Assembly: GCF_014640815.1 (NCBI RefSeq)
Contig: NZ_BMHM01000003.1
Location: forward strand, 124,001 to 188,000
DNA from: Vreelandella lutescens
GTDB lineage: Bacteria; Pseudomonadota; Gammaproteobacteria; Pseudomonadales; Halomonadaceae
Length of the DNA: 64,000 nt
Direction of reading: 5' to 3'
The translations under genes and the position numbers were made by a program. The first letter of the stretch is position 1. The number at the start of each line of letters is the position of its first letter. The notes beneath the pieces are model-generated. The model ran no database searches. It worked only from the letters and a program-made list of their open reading frames with translations, and was not told the DNA's origin. This document shows positions 19,507-26,898 of the stretch, piece after piece.

Positions 19507-20158
19507 TGTGTTGCTCTCCAGTTGTGATTTTTAGGGTTGGAAAGTGAACTCAAGATAGCGTGTGGTCCATCAGGGCAACCCCGCATTGAAAACCGCGCTG
19601 GTGTGGAGCGGTTAGGCAGCGTTGCCAAGCACGTCACCTTCTTGTTGTTAAGCCGTCTTGTATCGTTATTGGGTGATCAGCAAGTTATCGTCAGCGGCTT
19701 GAAGTGCGTTAGACAAGGTGTTGTGCGATTACCCTGTATGACTCCTTGATAATACTGGGCAATAATCACAAAAAATAAATCCCAGACTTTGGTATCAGGT
19801 GCTCTTAGTAACGTGGTGGAAATGGTGTGTGTGAATATAAAGCATTATTTTCAATGAATTTTCATCGGTCTTTAAACGCCGTTCGCCGGGTGATAGGACA
19901 ATGGTCTATGGCTCGGTTAAAAGTAATGTTTGCTACCTTGATAAGAGAAGATTAATTGGTTTAATTGGGTTAAATATTCGCTACTTTAGTCGCTAAACGA
20001 ACGTCGTTAAGACGTTAGCGCTATAGCATAAAGTATAAAGATAGTGCGGTTAGAGTCGGTTTGAGAGTGGGGTGAATAGAAAGCGGGTTGAAAGATGGGT
20101 TGAACATTTATCAAGCCATTCACTGTTTCTTACTTATTGTGCTTAAGCGAGGTCGCCC
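19507..20158. other. 652-base divergent intergenic region (symporter operon / DUF294 gene)
   Basis: AT-rich relative to its surroundings and without a credible gene. It must contain both divergent promoters. I see an interrupted inverted repeat at 19991-20020 (CGCTA ... ACGTC, five bases, GACGTTAGCG) and a small TTAATTGG-like direct repeat near 19952-19970. No hexamer pair was convincing enough to call. Confidence 0.6.
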
Positions 20159-21976
20159 ATGGTAGACGTGGATCTATCCCAACTGCCGTTTACGCTGCTA
20201 GATGATGCGGGGCGTGATCACGTTCGTCGCGGGATGGATCTTGCTTTTTTTGACCGCGATGAAATTATTCTGGAGATGGGGCAGGCGGGTGAATCGGTCT
20301 TTTTGATTCATAAAGGCGAGGTCGCCGAGCTTGACCCAACGCTACCGGCGGCCAGCGCACGCATTGGGCACTACACCTCCGGAGACCTGTTTGGGGCGAT
20401 TAGCATTCTTAATGGCAAAAGCCGCTATCGCTTTCAGGCCGAACAGGAGTGCCTATGCTATGTGATGCCCAAGGCGCTGTTTATCCAGCTGTGCCGCCAA
20501 TACCCGCCGTTTGAGCAATTTTTTAAACAGTCGCTTTCCCACAAAGCACGCCTGCTGACCGAAAAGCGCGCTGACGGCGGCGTCACCATGGCGGGCTTTA
20601 TGCTAGCCAAAGTGCGTGAATGTATGCGTGAACCCCTTCTGATTGACGCCTCAAAGAGTATCCACGACGCCGTTCGTCAGCTTAATGATAGCCATGCCGA
20701 TAGCTTGCTAGTGGCCACTCAGGGCGCGCTGGGTATGGTGACTAAAACCGATCTTCTCAATGGATTGGTATTAGAAAACTGTACGCAGGAAACGGCAGTG
20801 GAAGCACTGGCTAACATGTCGCTGGTGACCGCGGCCCCTGAGCAGTATCTGTTTGAAGCGCTGATTTTAATGACCCGCCATAAAGTGGCGCGGGTAGTGG
20901 TCATGGAAGGAGACAAGGTTCAAGGCGTGGTAGAGCTGATGGACGTACTGAGCTTTTTCTCCAGTCGTAGCTATGTCGTCAGTTTGCAAGTTGAGCAGGC
21001 CAATAACATGGAGGCGTTGGCCGCTGCCAGCCAGCGCACGCCGGAGCTAGTAAATGCGCTGATGGCGCAGGGTGTGAAGCTACGTTTTGCCATGGATCTT
21101 TTGGCGGCCCTGAATGGCCGCATCATGAGCAAAGCGTGGGGCTTTACGGTGCCTGAGCAGTACCACACCCAAAGCTGCCTGATGGTGATGGGCAGCGAAG
21201 GGCGCGGCGAGCAGATTCTTAAAACCGATCAGGATAACGGCTTAATTTTGGCCGATGACTGCCAGTGGCCCACGGTAGCTGACGACATGGCAACGTTGAC
21301 CGAGACTCTGATACAGCTGGGCTACCCACCTTGCCCTGGCAATATCATGGTCTCTAACCCCGAGTGGGTAGGCACGGTGTCTCAGTGGAAAAGTAACATT
21401 GCCAAGTGGGTCAATGCCCGTGATGGCGATAGCCTGATGAAGCTGGCCATTCTGCTCGACTCCCACGGTGTGGCGGGGAATCCGTCGCTATTGGAACAGG
21501 TGCGCGAAGCGCTGTTTGAACGCTGTTCCCACGATGAGCTGCTGCTCTCTTACTTTGCCCGTGCGGCACTGCGTTTTTCAACGCCGCTGACGCTGTTTGG
21601 TTCGCTGAAAAAGCCCCAGCACGGGATTGATATCAAAAAGGGTGGGATTTTCCCGATTGTGCATGGCGTCCGCACCATGGCCCTTGAACGGCGCATTAAA
21701 GCTACCTCCACCCTAGACCGCTTAGACGCTTTAGCCACCGACGGGCGGCTTGACCGTCGTTTCGCTGATGACTTAGGCGAGGCGCTATCGCTGTTCACTG
21801 AACTGCGTCTACGTCAGCAGCTGCTTGAGCTGGATGGCATCAACCAAAAGCGCACTAATCGGGTGGTGGTTCAAGAGCTCTCTTCGCTAGAGCGGGACTT
21901 ACTGCGTGAAGCCTTACATATTGTGAAAGACTTTAAACAGCGTCTTTCCCATCGCTACCATTTGGAGTACTCGTGA
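20159..21976 (+). CDS. cNMP-binding / CBS / DUF294 putative nucleotidyltransferase
   Basis: A 605-residue cytoplasmic signalling-type protein. It has a cyclic-nucleotide-binding-like domain at about 15-130 (GESVFLIHKGEVAEL and GDLFGAISILNGKSRYRF), two CBS domains at about 155-275, a DUF294 nucleotidyltransferase domain from about 290 with the GSEGRGEQ...DQDNGLI signature at 344-362, and a DUF294 C-terminal domain near 465-600. The fold resembles the GlnD uridylyltransferase. The target is unknown. Homologues lie beside acetate symporters in many proteobacteria, so adenylylation or uridylylation of something in acetate metabolism is plausible but unproven. It overlaps the next gene by four bases (GTGA). 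Confidence 0.88.
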   Translation: MVDVDLSQLPFTLLDDAGRDHVRRGMDLAFFDRDEIILEMGQAGESVFLIHKGEVAELDPTLPAASARIGHYTSGDLFGAISILNGKSRYRFQAEQECLCYVMPKALFIQLCRQYPPFEQFFKQSLSHKARLLTEKRADGGVTMAGFMLAKVRECMREPLLIDASKSIHDAVRQLNDSHADSLLVATQGALGMVTKTDLLNGLVLENCTQETAVEALANMSLVTAAPEQYLFEALILMTRHKVARVVVMEGDKVQGVVELMDVLSFFSSRSYVVSLQVEQANNMEALAAASQRTPELVNALMAQGVKLRFAMDLLAALNGRIMSKAWGFTVPEQYHTQSCLMVMGSEGRGEQILKTDQDNGLILADDCQWPTVADDMATLTETLIQLGYPPCPGNIMVSNPEWVGTVSQWKSNIAKWVNARDGDSLMKLAILLDSHGVAGNPSLLEQVREALFERCSHDELLLSYFARAALRFSTPLTLFGSLKKPQHGIDIKKGGIFPIVHGVRTMALERRIKATSTLDRLDALATDGRLDRRFADDLGEALSLFTELRLRQQLLELDGINQKRTNRVVVQELSSLERDLLREALHIVKDFKQRLSHRYHLEYS

Positions 21977-22632
21977 GCGGAATGCCCTTGTTAGACCGAC
22001 ACATGACGCTATTGAGTGGTTCGCTGCGCACGCTGCTGCAGCGGGAGAGTGATCGTCGCCGCTGGGCTGATTCACCCTATGCCTGGCTGTTTCAGCCCTA
22101 TATGGGCGAAGAGGCGGTGGCCTTGGCGTGTCAGGTAAGCACTGTGCAGCCTGCTGTGATGAGCGTGGCGGCGGTCGTGCTGAGCCCGCGGCGTGTTCAT
22201 ACCAGCCGAACGTGGGTAGCTACACTGACCGCGTCACCGGCGCTGGCACCTGCCACGCTGCGCCGCCATCATCAGTTGCATGACACTGTTTCGTCCCGCA
22301 CGCCTGACGCTGAGTGCTTAAGTGAGTTGGCTGAGTTTGTCGGTAATCGGCCATTGGTGGGGTGGCAGTTAGATCACACCATCGAACCGCTTAACGGACT
22401 GTTTCGTACCGTGCTTGGGTTCGGGTTGCCCAATGCCCAGGTGGATGTCGCCAAGCTGCATGGTCGTCAGCTTCGGCGCCTGCATCCGCATGTCGAAGCC
22501 AGCAGCCGTCTTGGCGATGCACTGAATCGTTGGCAATTGCCTGCATTAATTTGGCCAAGCGTGGTGAGTGAGGCCACTGCCAGTGCGTTGCTGTACCTGC
22601 GTCTGCAGCGCGAGATAGCGTTAACCGCCTAG
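21973..22632 (+). CDS. DnaQ-fold exonuclease-like protein lacking catalytic residues
   Basis: 219 residues starting at a GTG that overlaps the DUF294 stop by four bases, so the two are translationally coupled. The position and overall pattern fit the DnaQ-like 3'-5' exonuclease that usually follows DUF294 genes. My alignment by eye puts A52-C-Q54 where motif I (D-x-E) should be, W131/Q132 and T136 where motif II (HN...D) should be, and P195 for the motif III histidine; only E200 might stand in for the last aspartate. The protein is therefore probably a pseudoenzyme, perhaps a regulatory partner of the DUF294 protein. Family assignment is moderate because the hallmark residues are the missing ones. 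Confidence 0.65.
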   Translation: MSGMPLLDRHMTLLSGSLRTLLQRESDRRRWADSPYAWLFQPYMGEEAVALACQVSTVQPAVMSVAAVVLSPRRVHTSRTWVATLTASPALAPATLRRHHQLHDTVSSRTPDAECLSELAEFVGNRPLVGWQLDHTIEPLNGLFRTVLGFGLPNAQVDVAKLHGRQLRRLHPHVEASSRLGDALNRWQLPALIWPSVVSEATASALLYLRLQREIALTA

Positions 22633-22707
22633 GGTTTGTATTGGGTAGAGCTTCGGAGTGTTGTTAGAATATGCGCTGCTCCTTCACCCATCGGCAGTGC
22701 GACGACC

Positions 22708-23616
22708 ATGTTACAACCTGACTACTTTGATCCCGCATCGTCAGACAGTGTGTCTGATGATCACCTTTCCCAGCAGCACGACCTGCAGGATGCCAAGCAG
22801 AAGCGTGAATTCAATAAGTTGCAGAAACGCCTGCGCCGCGAAGTGGGAAACGCCATCATCGATTACAACATGATCGAAGAAGGCGACCGGGTGATGGTGT
22901 GTCTTTCTGGCGGTAAAGATAGCTATACGATGCTGGAAATTCTGCGCAACCTGCAGCGCAACGCCCCGGTTAATTTTTCCCTGGTGGCGGTCAATATGGA
23001 TCAGAAACAGCCCGGTTTCCCGGAGCATGTGCTGCCCCGATATTTAGATAAGCAAGGCGTGGAGTACCACATTCTTGAGCGCGATACCTACTCGGTGGTG
23101 AAGGAGAAAACCCCAGAAGGTAAAACCACCTGTGCGCTCTGCTCGCGCCTGCGGCGTGGCTCGCTGTACGGTTTTGCCGAAGAGATTGGGGCGAACAAAA
23201 TCGCGCTCGGCCACCACCGGGAAGATATTCTTGAGACGCTGTTCTTGAATATGTTTTTTGGCGGCACTTTAAAGGCGATGCCGCCGAAGCTGCTTTCGGA
23301 TGATGGTAAAAACATTGTCATTCGCCCGCTGGCTTACTGCAAAGAGGCGGATATCGCGGAGTTTTCGCGGCTGATGGAGTTCCCGATCATCCCCTGCAAT
23401 CTGTGCGGCTCGCAGCCTAATATGCAGCGTCAGGTGGTCAAAGAGATGCTGGCGGAGTGGGATAAAAAACATCCCGGCCGGTTAGAAAGCATGTTCAAAG
23501 CCGTCACCAACGTGGCCCCTTCACAGCTTGCTGACCGTGAGCTATTCGACTTTGCCGGTTTAGAAGCCAAGCAGGCCGCGTTGATGGAAGGCCGCATCCA
23601 GGCGTTTAACGTGTAA
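22708..23616 (+). CDS. ttcA: tRNA 2-thiocytidine(32) synthetase TtcA
   Basis: Fe-S-dependent, ATP-using thiolase that makes s2C32 in tRNA. The 302 residues contain the PP-loop SGGKDS at 67-72, CALC in a [12 protein letters not shown] block near 142, and a second cysteine pair PCNLC near 230, which together hold the cluster. The ATG at 22708 gives the usual N-terminus; an in-frame extension to 22636 is not needed. The last 11 bases overlap the end of the convergent anr gene. Its place beside an oxygen-sensing regulator suits an Fe-S enzyme, but a functional link is only inferred. Confidence 0.96.
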   Translation: MLQPDYFDPASSDSVSDDHLSQQHDLQDAKQKREFNKLQKRLRREVGNAIIDYNMIEEGDRVMVCLSGGKDSYTMLEILRNLQRNAPVNFSLVAVNMDQKQPGFPEHVLPRYLDKQGVEYHILERDTYSVVKEKTPEGKTTCALCSRLRRGSLYGFAEEIGANKIALGHHREDILETLFLNMFFGGTLKAMPPKLLSDDGKNIVIRPLAYCKEADIAEFSRLMEFPIIPCNLCGSQPNMQRQVVKEMLAEWDKKHPGRLESMFKAVTNVAPSQLADRELFDFAGLEAKQAALMEGRIQAFNV

Positions 23617-24355
23617 TCGTCTGCGCCTCTTCTTCTGCCAGGGTGATGAGGCGCTGCATATCCAAAATATTGACTTCACGCCCCGAAACGGCCACCACAT
23701 CTTGCTGCTGAAAGCGGCTGAGAATACGGCTGACCGTTTCGACTGCTAGGCCAAGATAGTTACCCATGTCTGCCCGAGACATGGAGAGCCGGAAGCTGTA
23801 CGGGGAGTAGCCCCGACGTCGGAATCGGTCGGAGAGGGTAATCAAAAAGCTGGCCAGCCGCTGGTCAGCGGTTTTGCGGGAAAGCAGACGCATCATCCGC
23901 CGGTCGTCACGTAGCTCTTTGCTCATGCTGCGATAAAGCTGCCCGCGCAGTTCGGGTAGCTCTTCTGAGAGTGTATCTAGGCGATCAAATGGAATTTCGC
24001 ACACCGTGGTGGTTTCCAACGCTATGACGGTGCCGGGGTATTGCTCTTCATCGATCCCATCCAGGCCCACAAGCTCACTGGGCAGAAAGAAGTTGGTGAG
24101 CTGGTCGTTGCCGTTTCCTTCGCTGGTTACCTGTTTCAAGCTACCGGAGCGCACCGCATAAACGCTGGTAAAGGCGTCGCCTTGACGAAACAGCGGCTCC
24201 CCTTTTTTGAGCGGAGAGCGGCGACGAATAATCGCGTCAAACTGGTTCATATCCTCCAGCTCTAGGGCGAGCGGTAGGCACAGCGAGCTTAAGCTACAGG
24301 TTTGGCAGCGTGCCTCTTGCAGCAGTGAACGTCGTTGGCTGGCAGGATATGACAT
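23606..24355 (-). CDS. anr: Anr/FNR-type oxygen-sensing transcription regulator
   Basis: A 249-residue CRP-family protein. It has the N-terminal cluster cysteines C17, C20 and C26, plus C119, the arrangement that binds an oxygen-labile 4Fe-4S in FNR. A cNMP-like beta-roll spans 35-150, and an HTH near 190-215 contains ETVSR, the recognition-helix residues that in FNR read TTGAT half sites. It switches genes for microaerobic and anaerobic respiration. hemN lies just upstream in the same direction (57-base gap), and the cbb3 cluster follows further upstream, both with candidate Anr boxes (25916-25929, 34830-34843). Confidence 0.95.
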   Translation of the reverse strand: MSYPASQRRSLLQEARCQTCSLSSLCLPLALELEDMNQFDAIIRRRSPLKKGEPLFRQGDAFTSVYAVRSGSLKQVTSEGNGNDQLTNFFLPSELVGLDGIDEEQYPGTVIALETTTVCEIPFDRLDTLSEELPELRGQLYRSMSKELRDDRRMMRLLSRKTADQRLASFLITLSDRFRRRGYSPYSFRLSMSRADMGNYLGLAVETVSRILSRFQQQDVVAVSGREVNILDMQRLITLAEEEAQTITR

Positions 24356-24412
24356 GTAATTCTCCCTTCTTATTAGCCATCATAGGCACAGGGGGCCTGT
24401 GGCTCAAGGCGC

Positions 24413-25840
24413 TTATACAATCTTCGAATAGCGCTGGCTGTCCTGGCGTTGCAGGTGATGATCGAAGGCCATGGCCAAGTGCCGAATCAGCAGTCGTCCG
24501 GTAGGCGTTGCCTTGAAAGAGAGATCTTGGCGCATAAGAAGGCCATCTCGCTCTGCGCTTGTCAGCCGCTCAAGGGCGGTTGCAAAGTAGTCAGCAGAGT
24601 TGATGTGCCAACGCTTGCCGACCGCATCAAGGTCGATGGCCATGTCGCACATTAAGCGCTCAATGACCTCTCTGCGTATTAGGTCATCCTTATTTAATCG
24701 TAACCCTTTTATGGTTGCCAGCCTACCTTCATCTAAAGCCGCTTCATAGTGAGCTAGCTGGGTAGGGTTTTGGGCGTAAACGTCATCCACCCTAGAAATT
24801 GCCGACACTCCCAGGCCAATCAAGTCGCATTGGGCATGGCTGGAGTAGCCCTGAAAGTTACGTTGCAACGTGCCGTTGCGCTGGGCTTGCGCCAGGCTGT
24901 CATCGGGGCGCGCAAAGTGATCCATTCCTATATGCACATAGCCTGCCTGGGTGAGCATCTCGATGGTGGTGCGTAGAATCGCCAGTTTTTCATCTGCGCT
25001 TGGCAGGTCAGCTTCATTGATACGCCGTTGGGGCGCAAAGCGCGTTGGCATATGGGCGTAGTTAAACACTGACAAACGGGCAGGGTTAAGCTCAATGACT
25101 TGATTGAGCGTATCGGCAAAGCTCTGCTGGGTTTGAAACGGTAGGCCGTAAATTAAATCAAGATTGAGCGAGCGAAAGCCAAGGCGGTGCGCCTCATCCA
25201 TCAACGTTTCTGTGAGTACCCGTGGCTGCACTCGATTAATCGCTGCCTGCACCCGTGGGTTAAGATCCTGCACGCCAAGACTTAAGCGGTTAAACCCCAG
25301 TGACTGTAAATGGCGCAGGGTTAAAACATCCGCTTCGCGTGGGTCGATTTCGATAGCGTAATCGCGATCCGCTGCGCTGGAGAGGCCAAAGCGTGCGTCT
25401 AAGCGGTCGATTAAATCGCTCATCTGGGCTAGGGTCAGAAACGTGGGAGTCCCCCCGCCCCAATGTAGCTGCTGCACCGGCCGCTGGGTGTCCAGATGGC
25501 GTGAGGTGAGCACCATTTCTCGGTCTAGCCGCGATAAGTAAGGCTCTGCGAGACGGGTATTTTTGGTGGCGATTTTATTACACGCGCAGTAAAAGCAAAT
25601 TTTGCGACAAAACGGCACGTGCACATAGAGCGAGAGCGGCTTTTGGCTGGCGTTGCTGCGCTCCAGCGCCTGGGTCATATCGCCTGCGGTAAATTGGTCG
25701 TGGAACGATAGCGCCGTGGGGTACGAGGTATAACGAGGGCCGCTGGTGTCGTAGCGGCGCAGCAACGCGTCATCCCAGGCAGTGGCCTCAGCCGCTACGG
25801 AAGTAGGGTGAGCGAGAGCAGCAGTGGCGTGAACGGGCAT
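24413..25840 (-). CDS. hemN: Oxygen-independent coproporphyrinogen III oxidase
   Basis: Radical-SAM enzyme that makes protoporphyrinogen IX precursor without O2 in haem synthesis. The 475 residues contain the cluster motif CRKICFYCAC (C-x3-C-x2-C) near 75-84, GGGTPTFL near 125 and the HemN C-terminal domain (LIRREVIERLMCDM). I chose the ATG at 25840, with GGAGCG at 25848-25853, over an upstream TTG at 25867. The Anr box at 25916-25929 lies about 80 bases upstream. Its placement with anr and cco genes fits haem supply for low-oxygen respiration. Confidence 0.96.
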   Translation of the reverse strand: MPVHATAALAHPTSVAAEATAWDDALLRRYDTSGPRYTSYPTALSFHDQFTAGDMTQALERSNASQKPLSLYVHVPFCRKICFYCACNKIATKNTRLAEPYLSRLDREMVLTSRHLDTQRPVQQLHWGGGTPTFLTLAQMSDLIDRLDARFGLSSAADRDYAIEIDPREADVLTLRHLQSLGFNRLSLGVQDLNPRVQAAINRVQPRVLTETLMDEAHRLGFRSLNLDLIYGLPFQTQQSFADTLNQVIELNPARLSVFNYAHMPTRFAPQRRINEADLPSADEKLAILRTTIEMLTQAGYVHIGMDHFARPDDSLAQAQRNGTLQRNFQGYSSHAQCDLIGLGVSAISRVDDVYAQNPTQLAHYEAALDEGRLATIKGLRLNKDDLIRREVIERLMCDMAIDLDAVGKRWHINSADYFATALERLTSAERDGLLMRQDLSFKATPTGRLLIRHLAMAFDHHLQRQDSQRYSKIV

Positions 25841-25915
25841 AGACAGCGCTCCGACGTAACGGTACAAACGGATAAACGTGAGCGCTCATGCTATGCCAGC
25901 AAGCAAGACAAAGCG

Positions 25916-25929
25916 TTGAGCTATATCAA
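25916..25929 (-). promoter_or_regulatory. Candidate Anr/FNR box upstream of hemN
   Basis: TTGAGCTATATCAA on the plus strand matches the consensus TTGAT-N4-ATCAA with one mismatch. It is centred about 82 bases before the hemN start. A CATAGC-like -10 about 30 bases downstream (25890-25895) would put the box near -41, a class II activation position. Confidence 0.65.
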
Positions 25930-25987
25930 GCGAAGGCGGTTTAACGGCGACCGTTATCAAGCGGCGGTTGCGCCAATACGGGTGTGC

Positions 25988-26683
25988 CTAATGCCCGGTA
26001 TGGGGGGCCAGCGTCCAAAGCTGCCATAGGGCAAAACTGATAATCATCAGCGCAGCCATGCTGCGAGTGGCGGGGTGGCGTATGAGCTGGCTAAGCTGTC
26101 GCGCAGCAAGGCCAGTGGCCAGCAAGGCGGGCAGCGTGCCTAAGCCGAAAGCGCCCATCAGAAGCGCCCCCTGGAGCGGGTCGGCAATGGCCAGGCTCCA
26201 GGCGAGCATGGAGTACACCAGTCCACAGGGCAGCCAGCCCCATAGCGCCCCTAAGGCAAACGCCTGAGGTAAATGAACGACGGGCATCAAACGCCTGCCA
26301 ATAGGCTCAATGTAGCGCCATAACCGGCGTCCTACGGCTTCGACTTTTAACAGGCCTTTCCACCAATTGGCGATGTATAGCGCCATTAGAATCAGCATGA
26401 CCGCCGCCACTACCTGCAGCGCGATACGTGCCTGGGGTGAGAGCGATACCAACGTACCCAGCGCGCCCACCAATGCGCCTGCCGCCATGTAGCTCAGAAT
26501 GCGGCCGATGTTGTAGCTGAGCAATAATCCACCCATACGGGCGGGGTGTCGCATGCTGGGGGGCACCGCGAAAGTCAGGGCGCTCATAATACCGCCGCAC
26601 ATGCCAATGCAGTGAGCTCCGCCCATCAGGCCAAAGACAAACGCCGCCATGAGCGGCGGCAGTTCAAGTCCGGTGGGGTTCAT
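25988..26683 (-). CDS. TauE/SafE (UreH-like) membrane protein of the cco cluster
   Basis: A 231-residue, six-helix inner-membrane protein. It has the HCIGMCGG motif near residues 23-30 and a second GWLPCGLVY near 154-162; together these mark the SafE/UreH-like transporters found next to ccoS and ccoI. Cysteines in both motifs could bind copper or another metal, and a role in cbb3 oxidase maturation is likely from context, not shown by the sequence. It overlaps ccoS by four bases, so it is the last gene of the ccoGHIS unit. Confidence 0.85.
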   Translation of the reverse strand: MNPTGLELPPLMAAFVFGLMGGAHCIGMCGGIMSALTFAVPPSMRHPARMGGLLLSYNIGRILSYMAAGALVGALGTLVSLSPQARIALQVVAAVMLILMALYIANWWKGLLKVEAVGRRLWRYIEPIGRRLMPVVHLPQAFALGALWGWLPCGLVYSMLAWSLAIADPLQGALLMGAFGLGTLPALLATGLAARQLSQLIRHPATRSMAALMIISFALWQLWTLAPHTGH

Positions 26684-26898
26684 GGCGGCGGTTCGCGTTG
26701 GCGGGATGGCTTGGCGGGTTTTTTACGCTCGGCACGCTGCTCCTCAGAGAGGTCATTCTCATCGTCGTCAAACAGAATACGGTGGGCTGGGCCCTCTAGA
26801 TCATCGAACTGATCATTCTTCACCGCCCAGAAAAAAGCCCACACCGCCAGTCCCAGCAGGATGAGTGACAGAGGGATCAGCAGATATAGAATCGTCAT
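26680..26898 (-). CDS. ccoS: cbb3-type cytochrome oxidase assembly protein CcoS
   Basis: A 72-residue protein with one N-terminal membrane helix (residues 4-26), then the family's AVKNDQFDDLEGPAHRIL and an acidic tail. CcoS is needed for cofactor insertion into cbb3 oxidase. It overlaps ccoI upstream (ATGA) and the TauE/SafE gene downstream by four bases each, showing a tightly coupled operon. Confidence 0.95.
   Translation of the reverse strand: MTILYLLIPLSLILLGLAVWAFFWAVKNDQFDDLEGPAHRILFDDDENDLSEEQRAERKKPAKPSRQREPPP

Noticed and set aside
19537-19749. Small frame of 70 codons in the symporter/DUF294 gap
   Set aside because: No ribosome-binding site or family resemblance; the region is better explained as the divergent promoter.
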